Shown in pieces: positions 17,011-25,387 of a stretch of DNA of 64,000 nt (within the stretch, counting starts at the first letter, position 1; each line of letters opens with the position of its first letter). The stretch spans positions 148,496 through 212,495 of the forward strand of contig MKTB01000008.1 of NCBI GenBank assembly GCA_001897525.1. The letters are read 5' to 3'. This DNA is from Bacteroidetes bacterium 43-16 (GTDB lineage: Bacteria; Bacteroidota; Bacteroidia; Chitinophagales; Chitinophagaceae). The notes beneath the pieces were generated by a model. The model searched no databases. It had not been told where the DNA came from and was given only the letters and a program-made list of their open reading frames with translations. The position numbers were made by a program, and so were the translations under genes.

Positions 17011-18153
17011 TTACATGTTTAAGATATCCCTGGAGATCACTAATTTTTGAATTTCAGTAGTACCTTCTCCGATGGTACATAATTTAGAGTCACGGTAGAA
17101 TTTCTCTACAGGGAAGTCTTTGGTATAGCCATAACCGCCGAAGACCTGCACCGCATCTGTAGCTACCTGCACACAGATCTCAGAAGCATACATTTTGGCC
17201 ATAGCAGATTCTTTCGTCATTTTCTCACCACGGTTTTTCAGATCAGCCGCCTGGTAGATCAGTAGTTCCGCTGCTTCTATTTTTACCGCCATATCTGCTA
17301 ATTTAAACGCGATCGCCTGGAAGTTAGCAATAGGCTGGTCAAACTGTTGACGCTCTTTAGAATATTTAACGGCAGCTTCATAAGCACCTTTGGCAATACC
17401 CAGGGAAAGTGCAGCAATAGAGATACGGCCGCCATCCAATACTTTCATGGCTTGCTTGAATCCTTCACCTACTTCACCCATACGTTGCGCATCAGAAATA
17501 CGGCAGTTGTCAAAAACCAATTCCGCAGTTTCAGAAGCACGCATGCCCAATTTATTTTCTTTTTTACCTGCAGTAAAGCCAGGTGTTCCTTTCTCAACGA
17601 TGAAAGCCGTTACATTATTTTTGGTTCTCGGCTCGCCCGTACGTGCCAGTACCACCGCTACATTACCGCTGATACCATGTGTGATCCAGTTTTTAGTACC
17701 GTTCAGTATCCAGTCATCCCCATCACGGGTTGCTGTGCAACGCATATTGCCTGCATCAGAGCCTGTATTGGCTTCTGTAAGACCCCATGCGCCGATCCAT
17801 TCTCCGGAAGCTAGCTTAGGCAGGTATTTGGATTTTTGCTCTTCATTACCGAAATACAGGATATGACCGGTACACAGTGAATTATGAGCAGCAGTAGAAA
17901 GACCGATAGAGCTACATACTTTAGCTACTTCAGATACTACAGTTACGTATTCGAAATAAGATAATTCAGAACCACCATATTTTTGAGGCACCAAAACACC
18001 CATTAAACCCAATTCTCCCATTTTGTGAAATAATTCAACCGGGAAATATTGGCTTTCGTCCCATTCCATCATCTTCGGACGAATCTCCTTGTTAGCAAAG
18101 TCTCTGACCATTTCAGCAATTTGCTGCTGTGTCTCGGTGTACTTAAAATCCAT
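17011..18153 (-). CDS. Acyl-CoA dehydrogenase (short/medium-chain type)
   Basis: A 380-residue flavoenzyme for the first step of fatty acid or branched-chain acyl-CoA oxidation. All three family domains are present: N-terminal helices, the middle beta domain (WGLTEANTGSDAGNM, binding flavin) and the C-terminal helical domain with QVFGGYGY. The catalytic glutamate is in IGEGTTEIQ near residue 367, the position used by short-chain and glutaryl-type enzymes. Chain length cannot be set. It starts 35 bases after the HhH gene upstream on the same strand (no ETF genes nearby). Confidence 0.93.
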   Translation of the reverse strand: MDFKYTETQQQIAEMVRDFANKEIRPKMMEWDESQYFPVELFHKMGELGLMGVLVPQKYGGSELSYFEYVTVVSEVAKVCSSIGLSTAAHNSLCTGHILYFGNEEQKSKYLPKLASGEWIGAWGLTEANTGSDAGNMRCTATRDGDDWILNGTKNWITHGISGNVAVVLARTGEPRTKNNVTAFIVEKGTPGFTAGKKENKLGMRASETAELVFDNCRISDAQRMGEVGEGFKQAMKVLDGGRISIAALSLGIAKGAYEAAVKYSKERQQFDQPIANFQAIAFKLADMAVKIEAAELLIYQAADLKNRGEKMTKESAMAKMYASEICVQVATDAVQVFGGYGYTKDFPVEKFYRDSKLCTIGEGTTEIQKLVISRDILNM

Positions 18154-18166
18154 ATGTAATTAAATA

Positions 18167-19117
18167 TTAATTTTTCAAGCTCAAATAGGGTACAATTTTA
18201 CGATAAATTTCCTCATTAATCAAAGGAACTTGTTTAAAATCTTCCACCTGTTTAAATCCGCCGATCTCATTCCGGTAGCTCACAATGTACTTCGCCATCT
18301 TCCTGATATAAGGATGCCGGTACAGTTCCTCCTCGCTGGCTACGTTCACCGCTATTAGTTTTATGTGCTCCGGTTCTACAACAATAAAGGGTTTGATGGC
18401 TTCATATAAGCTGTCGCTCATCCCGTAAACCTCTTTTAGCTGTTCTACTTTATGATACCCACCCAGTATTTCCCTGTACTTAATGATGCGGCTGGCATAT
18501 CCGTTGCCTATCCCCCTGAGTTGCATCAGGTCTTGTGCCGCTGCCGTGTTGATCAATACCGGTTTCTCCTGCTTTTGAGGATAAGTATGCGGGGTATTTT
18601 CAGCATCATCCGGGTTTTCGGAATTATGGGCATAGTTAGCTGTAGCGTATGCCCGTGCAGGGCTGCCTGCTATCCTGATGTATGGGAGCAGCCGTTTATA
18701 ATCTTGTTCAGATAAAGTATAGATCTTGGAAAAGTCTTCTTTTTGGTAGAACCTGCCCCCTTTATTCCGGTAATTGAGGATCGTCTGTGCTACTTTAGGT
18801 TTCAGGCCCAGGCGCACAAAGTCATTGAGCGAGGCCGTATTGGGATCAAAGGTAAACAGTTGCTGCTGCTGTACACTGGATTTATAATCCCTGGCCGGCT
18901 GTTCTTTGCCCGTATATTCAAAATGGGCCTCATTAGAGTCCGTCTGTCGCTTCGTCCAGTCTATAACCGTGGGGTCTGCCTGGCGATCTCCTGCATTCAG
19001 AAAAGGGAATAACCTCCAGCAGACGACCGTAATGATGATGAGTGCAGCTAATATAGCTATACCCCATATCTGTCGCTGTGTAAGTGTAAATGTAGTTTCA
19101 TTGCTTTTCATAAACAC
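18167..19117 (-). CDS. Membrane-anchored helix-hairpin-helix (ComEA-like) protein
   Basis: A 316-residue protein. One N-terminal membrane segment (about 18-36) anchors it with the bulk outside the cytoplasm. Three HhH_3 modules follow: about 90-148 (FDPNTASLNDFVRLGL), 188-245 (INTAAAQDLMQLRGIGNGYA) and 255-312 (NVASEEELYRHPYIR), each with the K/R-I-xx-YR-x-x-G-G-F/Y pattern. ComEA proteins use such domains to bind incoming DNA at the envelope; a role in DNA uptake is possible but no other competence gene is near. It may start at residue 3. Upstream of the acyl-CoA dehydrogenase by 13 bases. Confidence 0.85.
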   Translation of the reverse strand: MFMKSNETTFTLTQRQIWGIAILAALIIITVVCWRLFPFLNAGDRQADPTVIDWTKRQTDSNEAHFEYTGKEQPARDYKSSVQQQQLFTFDPNTASLNDFVRLGLKPKVAQTILNYRNKGGRFYQKEDFSKIYTLSEQDYKRLLPYIRIAGSPARAYATANYAHNSENPDDAENTPHTYPQKQEKPVLINTAAAQDLMQLRGIGNGYASRIIKYREILGGYHKVEQLKEVYGMSDSLYEAIKPFIVVEPEHIKLIAVNVASEEELYRHPYIRKMAKYIVSYRNEIGGFKQVEDFKQVPLINEEIYRKIVPYLSLKN

Positions 19118-19245
19118 AGGCTTTTACCCTTCAAATTTAGTTAAAAATAATTTAAATTGTAAATAATTTAATATCTATTCTATTGCTGTTTCATAAATAT
19201 CACTTTCGTTTTGACTGGAATGCAGGGTTTTAAACCTGAAATAAA

Positions 19246-19273
19246 ATCCCCGGAGCTGTTAAGTTCCGGGGAT
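19246..19273 (-). terminator. Terminator of the aminotransferase gene
   Basis: On the minus strand ATCCCCGGA, 10-base loop, TCCGGGGAT followed by TTTATTT, 28 bases after the stop codon. Confidence 0.8.
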
Positions 19274-19300
19274 CGAGAAGGTATAATGAATCTCATATAT

Positions 19301-20557
19301 TTAACTAAGCTGTGCAAAAGCCGCTTCCATTTTCAGAAACACTTCATCCAGGTCTTCCATTCTTGCCGTACCTACGCTGATGCGGTACCAGGGAGATTCT
19401 TTATCGGCACCGAAGCAGTAGAAAGGTACCAGCGCTATGCCCACTTCATCCATCAAAAACTGGGTGACTTCTTCCTGGCTGGTAAATGTCTTGCCTTTGA
19501 AGGATTTGCCTTTTAGGTCGATTTTGATGGTCATATAAATGGCCGCCTGGGGAGCGATGGCATCTATAGGATATCCTTTTTCTTTTAAAGCAATGATGTT
19601 ATCATTGATCTTTAAAAGACGCTCTTCTATTTTTTGTTTATGCGACTGAAGCGCTTCTTTTACGGCCGTTTCATTGTTTAAGAAAGCAGCAGTAGCTACC
19701 TGCTCGGCCATAGGTGCCCAGGTGCCGATATGGCTCATTAATGCTTTCATTTTAGCAATTACATTAGCCGGGCCTAAACCCCAGCCAACCCGTACACCTG
19801 TACCGGCAAATGCTTTGGACACACCGTCCAGTGAAATCGTATAGGCCTTCATCTCCGGGCGCAGTTGCACCGGGTGATAATGGGTCGTACTGCCATAAGT
19901 GAGGGTAGAATACATCTGGTCAAACAGCAGGTATAATTTCTTTTCATCAGCACCTCTTCTTGCGTTCTCTGCAAGCACCAGGTCACAGATCTGCTCCAGT
20001 TTTTCTTTGCTTAATGTAGTGCCCGTAGGATTTTGCGGGGTGCACAGGCACAGCAGTACAGCTCCTTCAATATTGGCTGCTATGTCTTCAACAGAAGGCA
20101 TGAAATCATTCTCAGGGAGCGCATTCAGCTCGCAGGCCTGTCCCTGGCAGATATTGGTATAGTGATTGTTGTTCCAGGAAGGCACTGCATAGATAACCTT
20201 ATCGCCCGGGTCTACCAGGGTACGGAACAGGGTATAAATAAAAGGCCTTCCGCCACAGGAGATCTGGATCTCATTCACCTCATAATCTATGTGCTGGTAT
20301 TCTTTTACAAATTTTGCCACTGCCTTTCTTAAAGACAGGATGCCATCAGCAGGGGGATAATTGGTAAATCCTTCCTGGTAGGCTTTAATGATCTCATCCC
20401 GTAAAACATCAGAAATCGGGAAAAAGGCAGGATTAAAATCACCGATCGTATAATTATAGATCGCTGCACCCTGTGCTATCCTGTTATTGATCTCATTGCC
20501 CAGTTTGACAATTTCTGAACCTACCATTGATTCTGCTAAAGCACTTAGTTTACTCAT
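19301..20557 (-). CDS. Class I/II pyridoxal-phosphate aminotransferase
   Basis: A 418-residue fold-type I aminotransferase. Cofactor residues are visible: N176 in TPQNPTG, D213-x-x-Y216 (LLFDQMYS) and the Schiff-base lysine K248 in SLDGVSKAFAGTGVRVGW, with R in WYRISVG near the C terminus for the substrate carboxylate. The general layout is of aspartate-type aminotransferases; the amino acid used cannot be decided. Single gene with a leader of about 110 bases. Confidence 0.9.
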   Translation of the reverse strand: MSKLSALAESMVGSEIVKLGNEINNRIAQGAAIYNYTIGDFNPAFFPISDVLRDEIIKAYQEGFTNYPPADGILSLRKAVAKFVKEYQHIDYEVNEIQISCGGRPFIYTLFRTLVDPGDKVIYAVPSWNNNHYTNICQGQACELNALPENDFMPSVEDIAANIEGAVLLCLCTPQNPTGTTLSKEKLEQICDLVLAENARRGADEKKLYLLFDQMYSTLTYGSTTHYHPVQLRPEMKAYTISLDGVSKAFAGTGVRVGWGLGPANVIAKMKALMSHIGTWAPMAEQVATAAFLNNETAVKEALQSHKQKIEERLLKINDNIIALKEKGYPIDAIAPQAAIYMTIKIDLKGKSFKGKTFTSQEEVTQFLMDEVGIALVPFYCFGADKESPWYRISVGTARMEDLDEVFLKMEAAFAQLS

Positions 20558-20668
20558 TATTATAATTTAGTTTATCAGTTTTTTAATTACTGTCTTTCTG
20601 TCTGAAGCAGATCACCGGCCCTTACTTTAAAGCCGGAATGATGCAGCGAACAGCTTGGAAAACAAGGC

Positions 20669-20699
20669 CAAATTTAAGCATTTAGCTTTAGTGAGCCAA
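20669..20699 (-). promoter_or_regulatory. Promoter of the aminotransferase gene
   Basis: Minus strand: TTG (20697-20699), 20-base spacer, exact TAAATTTG (20669-20676). The ATG is about 110 bases on; the leader contains a small hairpin CCGGC...GCCGG at about 20612-20633. Confidence 0.55.
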
Positions 20700-20731
20700 T
20701 TGTTAAAGAGCAATAGCCCCTTAGGCATCCT

Positions 20732-23700
20732 CTATGACTTATAGAGCAGCATCATGATATTACTGGTATTTTTAGTATTATCTATGATCTTTATCTGCAT
20801 ATCGTACTTTGCTGCCCACGTTTCTATATCTTTTTTGTAGATAAAATGAAGCTCGTTTTTCGTTTTGTTGAAGCCCATAATATGGGTACTGAACTGCTCC
20901 GAAAGTTCGGTGCCCTTATGCCGCTCCGCCAATTCTTTTATCCCGTCCCTGATGATAAGCACACCGCCCGGTTCCAGGGCTGTATAACATTTTTCCAGTA
21001 CCGCCAGTTGTGCTGCCGGGGTAAGATAATGCAGTACATCACTTACTATAATGCCAGTACAAGGCAATAAGTTGTATGAGGAAATATCCCCTGTTTCAAA
21101 GTTTATCTTTTCCGTTCGCTTATAATGATGCTGTGCCGTGCTTATTTTTTCCTCATCATAGTCCACTCCTGTAAAGGTCCTGGCTTCACTGGCCCAGTGT
21201 AACAGGTAGGTGGCAAAACCATAGCCGCAACCCAGGTCATAGAACCTGCCTTCCCGGGGAAGGAGGGTATGCAATAGTTCATAATTATCTTCCAGCCGGG
21301 TCTTTATCCTGCAATACCATTCCAGTACAGGGCCTTTATAAATATAGCCTTTAACCAATTGCTCCCTGAAGTAAGTGGGGGTTTCAATGGTGGCTTTGAC
21401 ATAATTAAATTCTTTCCTGAAATATTGAGCAATACTTTTCGTGCGGTCTTTAACGGTATCTCCCCAGGAACGGTCCGTATAAGCAATGGGGGGCAGCGCT
21501 TCTATATGCATAAAGCCATTCTTCAACAGGAAATCGCCTTTTTGCATGGTATAGTGTACGCCATGCAGGATCACCGGGATAATATCCAGTTTCAGTTCTT
21601 CTGCAATGAAAAAAGCTCCTTTATGGAAACGCGCTATCTTGTCCGTTTTAGACCGGGTACCTTCGGGGAAGACCACGATGCTATAGCCCCGGGCCACTAA
21701 TCCCCTTAAAGGCTCTATACTTTCAGCGGCACCGTCAGCAACCGGGTAATACTCTGCCATCCGCACCACGGCACCGAATACCGGGGAGCGGTACACCCAT
21801 TTATTGGTCAGCAGTACCAGCTTAGGATGCAGCATCGTCATGATGAGGATATCTAAAAAAGAACTGTGATTGGCAATATATACCGCAGGGCGATCAAAAT
21901 TGACCCCGGGTGCTTTGATGACCTGCTGCCCGAATTTGTGGTTCAGGTAGATCACACTGCTGGTGTACTTATTGAGGATATAATGGAAGATGGATTTGCC
22001 GCGCTCCTTGCCGAAAAGCCGCAGCCTGACCAGGAAGATACCCGCAAAGGATACCAGCAGGCAACCGATCACAAAATGCATAAATGCAAATACAGACTTG
22101 ATCAGGGATAAAATCGTAAAGGGCATGAAGCCTTTATCTGTACGGCTCTGGATCAGGAAGTTGAAGAGGAAAGGTTGTAATACCTGCGATACAAATACCA
22201 CGCAGATCAGCCCGAGAACGGCAATTAGGGCAATAGACTGCAGGGCGGGATGCTGTGCAAAGACCAGGGTGCCGAGGCCGGTGACAGTTGTTAATACAGA
22301 AAGATACACCGCAGACCTCGCCGATTTGATATGATTTTTACCCGTCCGGTATTTCTCCATAAGGCTGTCCATCATAAATATGCTGTAATCGTCTCCCAGG
22401 CCAAAGAGCAAGGTCGCGATCACAATATTGACGACATTAAACTGCAAGCCCAGGATACTCATCAGCCCGGTGATCCATACCCAGGACACGGCCATAGGCA
22501 GGAAGGAGATCAGGGCCAGTTCAAAGCGGCCATAGGCGATCAGGAGCGCGATGAATACCAGGCCGCCTGAGATGAGCAATAATTTGTTGAAGTCATCCTG
22601 CAGCAGGTCCAGCAATTTCTCCGATACAGATTGTCGGTCCGTTGCCGTTATTCCTTTTTCTTTATTGAACTGGCTGATGACTGCGGCCCTCTTGCCCGGG
22701 GCGATCTTTACCGTAGCTATGCTGTAATAATCTTTGCCATTTTGTGCAAAAGAAGCCGGGAGCATTGCCTTCAGGAAGGCCCTGGAGCTGCTGTCAAAAG
22801 CTTGGTAGTCCCGGGAAAGGGTATAGCTGAATTCATTAAAAGCATCATCAGAAAAACCTGCTTTTTGTGCACCCAGCTTCACTTTTTGCATGATTGCCTG
22901 GATCTTTTCCGGGGTCCAGTAAGCCTTCCAGCGGTTTATGCGCTCCGTCTGCGTGGCCAGCGAGGGCAGCAGGCTGCTCGGGTCTATTACATTCCTGATG
23001 AGGCTGTCGCTTTTCAATTGTTTCAGCAGTTGCCGGTGCTGCTCCATCTTTTGCAGTGCCTGCTCCTCTGATATGCCTTTGGTAAGTACAAATAAGGAAC
23101 TCAGTGCATAGGCATTATCTTTATTCAATTCCTGTTCTGCTTTTTTGAGCTGCGGGCTCATGTAGTTCAGGTTCATTAAATTACTGTCAAAGCCTACGTC
23201 TTTAGAATAATACCAGAGTACCGGGGTGGCGAGTATCACCAGGGCCAGTAACCATTTATTACCTTCAGGTTTACGTGCTGCCAGCTTATCGATGAGGTTG
23301 TCTTTCGTGACCTGCCTGGGCCGAGGGCTTATATGAGGCAAGAGGATAAGCGTAAAGAGCGAAGCACCCATCAGGCTGAAGGAGGCAAAAGTGCCCAGGT
23401 CGCGCAGCAGGGGAGCGTTGGCAAACCTTAAAGCGTAAAAAGCACCAATGGTGGTAATCGCACCCAGGGTAAGCGGGGCGCTGAGGCCTGCCACCGTTTC
23501 CTTAATACTGGAAGTGGTACGGGTATGGCTCATGAAGTGCACCGAAAAGTCGACCGCAATGCCCAGGATGATGGCTCCTGCGCCTATCGCGATGATAGAG
23601 ACCTGCTCGGTAAGCAGGGCGGTGATGCTCATGCCAAAAAGAGCACCAAAGAGCACCGGGACAATGATGATCAGCGAGATGCGCTTGCGGCGGAAGACAT

Positions 23701-24559
23701 AATAAGTGAGTCCCAGTAATAAGACAATGGTCAGCGAAAGGGTAACGATGGTATCCGTCTGCATCTGCTCCGCATTGGCCACACCAACGGCCAGGCCGCC
23801 AAAATAGAGGATATCTGTATCAGGATGCTTAGCGGTAAATTGGGTGATGATCTTATTTAATGCAGCGATGAAAGGCTTGTTTTTCCCGGTCTCCCCGGCA
23901 TTAAGGGTAGGCGTGACAAAGAAATTGAGCTTTTTTAAATTACTGTTGAATATATAGCCATTGTACAGTTCAAAATTAGGATCGAAGCTCAGGGCCTGCA
24001 GTTTGTTGAAGGCCAGGGGAGTCATGTTCAAAGGGTCGGCTGCCGCAAATCTTTTGGCGACCATACCGGCAGGGGACAAGAGTAAATGATGCAGTTTCCG
24101 GAAATGCTCTTCCAGGTCGGGGGCGAGGGTAATGCTGTCTATCTTTTTATAATCGCTGCTGTCCAGGAAGATGGGCAGGTAATTGATGGCCAGCTCGCTG
24201 AATACCTGCTCTTTATCCGCATCCTGTATGCTCTGTATGCTTTGTATGTATTGGGGGGCTAGAGCCAGGAGTGCAGCTTCCAGCTCCTGTTGCCGCTCAA
24301 TGAGTTGATCGGGGGCAGCTTGCGTGCTGTCTTTGAAGCGCAGGCTGAAGATGAGCTGCTCTCCCGTTTTTGTATGGTTTAAAATATTATTCATGGCCTC
24401 AATATTGGGGTCATGAGGGATCATTTTATTGATATTGTTCTCAAATCGTATGCGGGAAGCTCCTGCACCTACGAGGAGGAACAGCACAATAAAAACGCAC
24501 CAGAAAATAGTTTTATGTGATGCGAAATAGTCATATATAGAGCCAAAAAGCCTTGCCAT
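20732..24559 (-). CDS. Trifunctional fusion: MMPL transporter / lysophospholipid acyltransferase / SAM methyltransferase
   Basis: A 1275-residue three-part protein. Residues 1 to about 840 form an RND/MMPL exporter: TM at about 14-35, a large loop, a TM cluster at about 270-415, a second loop, and another cluster at about 685-850. About 875-1085 is a PlsC-type acyltransferase with NHSSFLD (H-x4-D motif, near 900) and FPEGTRSK (near 965). About 1090-1275 is a class I methyltransferase with YDLGCGYGFATYLL (near 1115). The ATG at 24559 is preferred over the TTG at 24571. Similar parts occur as separate or fused genes in aryl polyene/flexirubin-type clusters of Bacteroidota; here no other gene of such a cluster is adjacent. 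Likely makes or exports a lipid. Confidence 0.88.
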   Translation of the reverse strand: MARLFGSIYDYFASHKTIFWCVFIVLFLLVGAGASRIRFENNINKMIPHDPNIEAMNNILNHTKTGEQLIFSLRFKDSTQAAPDQLIERQQELEAALLALAPQYIQSIQSIQDADKEQVFSELAINYLPIFLDSSDYKKIDSITLAPDLEEHFRKLHHLLLSPAGMVAKRFAAADPLNMTPLAFNKLQALSFDPNFELYNGYIFNSNLKKLNFFVTPTLNAGETGKNKPFIAALNKIITQFTAKHPDTDILYFGGLAVGVANAEQMQTDTIVTLSLTIVLLLGLTYYVFRRKRISLIIIVPVLFGALFGMSITALLTEQVSIIAIGAGAIILGIAVDFSVHFMSHTRTTSSIKETVAGLSAPLTLGAITTIGAFYALRFANAPLLRDLGTFASFSLMGASLFTLILLPHISPRPRQVTKDNLIDKLAARKPEGNKWLLALVILATPVLWYYSKDVGFDSNLMNLNYMSPQLKKAEQELNKDNAYALSSLFVLTKGISEEQALQKMEQHRQLLKQLKSDSLIRNVIDPSSLLPSLATQTERINRWKAYWTPEKIQAIMQKVKLGAQKAGFSDDAFNEFSYTLSRDYQAFDSSSRAFLKAMLPASFAQNGKDYYSIATVKIAPGKRAAVISQFNKEKGITATDRQSVSEKLLDLLQDDFNKLLLISGGLVFIALLIAYGRFELALISFLPMAVSWVWITGLMSILGLQFNVVNIVIATLLFGLGDDYSIFMMDSLMEKYRTGKNHIKSARSAVYLSVLTTVTGLGTLVFAQHPALQSIALIAVLGLICVVFVSQVLQPFLFNFLIQSRTDKGFMPFTILSLIKSVFAFMHFVIGCLLVSFAGIFLVRLRLFGKERGKSIFHYILNKYTSSVIYLNHKFGQQVIKAPGVNFDRPAVYIANHSSFLDILIMTMLHPKLVLLTNKWVYRSPVFGAVVRMAEYYPVADGAAESIEPLRGLVARGYSIVVFPEGTRSKTDKIARFHKGAFFIAEELKLDIIPVILHGVHYTMQKGDFLLKNGFMHIEALPPIAYTDRSWGDTVKDRTKSIAQYFRKEFNYVKATIETPTYFREQLVKGYIYKGPVLEWYCRIKTRLEDNYELLHTLLPREGRFYDLGCGYGFATYLLHWASEARTFTGVDYDEEKISTAQHHYKRTEKINFETGDISSYNLLPCTGIIVSDVLHYLTPAAQLAVLEKCYTALEPGGVLIIRDGIKELAERHKGTELSEQFSTHIMGFNKTKNELHFIYKKDIETWAAKYDMQIKIIDNTKNTSNIMMLLYKS

Positions 24560-24568
24560 AATTGTGTG

Positions 24569-24576
24569 CAAAGTAA
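24569..24576 (-). promoter_or_regulatory. Possible -7 element of the fusion gene
   Basis: Minus strand TTACTTTG (one mismatch to TAnnTTTG), ending 9 bases before the ATG at 24559. Confidence 0.35.
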
Positions 24577-24667
24577 ATGTATTCTTTCAAATTCCCGGGC
24601 TTAGATATGGATATATATTAAATACAAAATGTGAACAAGTATATTTTTTACAGGCTGGACACTTTGT

Positions 24668-24675
24668 TAATTTTG
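24668..24675 (+). promoter_or_regulatory. -7 element of the deoxynucleoside kinase gene
   Basis: Exact TAATTTTG, 24 bases before the ATG at 24700; this places the start of transcription inside the longer open frame and supports the internal ATG. Confidence 0.5.
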
Positions 24676-24699
24676 CCGTCCCTAATTGTTTTAAAGACC

Positions 24700-25314
24700 A
24701 TGGATTATAAGTATGTAGTAGTAGAAGGAAATATTGGCTCTGGAAAAACCACACTGGCGACAAAGTTGGCGGAATATTTGGAAGCCAGACTGGTACTGGA
24801 AACCTTTTCAGACAATCCTTATCTACCCTTATTTTATGAAAATCCTGCACCTAATGCCCTGCCGCTGGAACTGTATTTTTTCATGGACCGGGTAGCCCAG
24901 TTAAAACTGATTGATTTTTCCAAGACCAATGTCGTTTCAGATTATTCTTATGAAAAGTCCCAGATCTTTGCAGGCGTTACTTTGAATGATAATGAAATGT
25001 CCCTGTTTAAGAAAGTGGTGGAAAATGTACGCAACGGATTGCCGGAACCGGATCTGTTTATTTACCTGCATGCGCCCATCAGGAAGCTGAAGGACAATAT
25101 CCAGAAGAGAGGCCGCAGCTATGAGCAGGATATCTCTATGGATTATCTTGAGAAGATCCAGAGCGCTTACCAGCCTTTTCTTAAAAAGCAGGGAAAGATC
25201 CTGGTAGTGGAAATGCAAAATGTAGATTTTGAAAAAGAAGAACATTTCCAGCAACTGGTCCAGTTTTTAAAGAAAGGTTACGATTTTACGCATCATATCT
25301 TTACCGTAGAATAA
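24700..25314 (+). CDS. Deoxynucleoside kinase (dNK family)
   Basis: A 204-residue cytoplasmic kinase that phosphorylates deoxynucleosides for salvage. The P-loop GNIGSGKTT is at 9-17, the FMDRVAQ segment holds the DR(S/V) substrate arginine, and RGRSYEQ is the lid. ATG at 24700 (MDYKYVVVEG) is chosen over the ATG at 24631, because the longer frame adds 23 residues before the first strand and would begin upstream of the -7 element. Nucleoside preference (dA/dG versus others) is not readable. Single gene. Confidence 0.9.
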   Translation: MDYKYVVVEGNIGSGKTTLATKLAEYLEARLVLETFSDNPYLPLFYENPAPNALPLELYFFMDRVAQLKLIDFSKTNVVSDYSYEKSQIFAGVTLNDNEMSLFKKVVENVRNGLPEPDLFIYLHAPIRKLKDNIQKRGRSYEQDISMDYLEKIQSAYQPFLKKQGKILVVEMQNVDFEKEEHFQQLVQFLKKGYDFTHHIFTVE

Positions 25315-25318
25315 AATG

Positions 25319-25347
25319 AAAGGCAGTACGAAGCGCGTACTGCCTTT
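25319..25347. terminator. Bidirectional terminator between convergent genes
   Basis: AAAGGCAGTACG, 5-base loop, CGTACTGCCTTT, starting 4 bases after the kinase stop codon and facing the BlaR1-like gene. Confidence 0.8.
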
Positions 25348-25387
25348 TGCATTTCCAGGATGATTTGCATTAGATCACTTTTTCAGC

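Noticed and set aside
20612-20633. Hairpin as a SAM or other known riboswitch
   Set aside because: Only a 5-base stem with a long loop; none of the conserved cores could be recognised.
22631-23071. Plus-strand open frame of 146 codons
   Set aside because: It is the antisense shadow of the MMPL fusion gene, with no family features.
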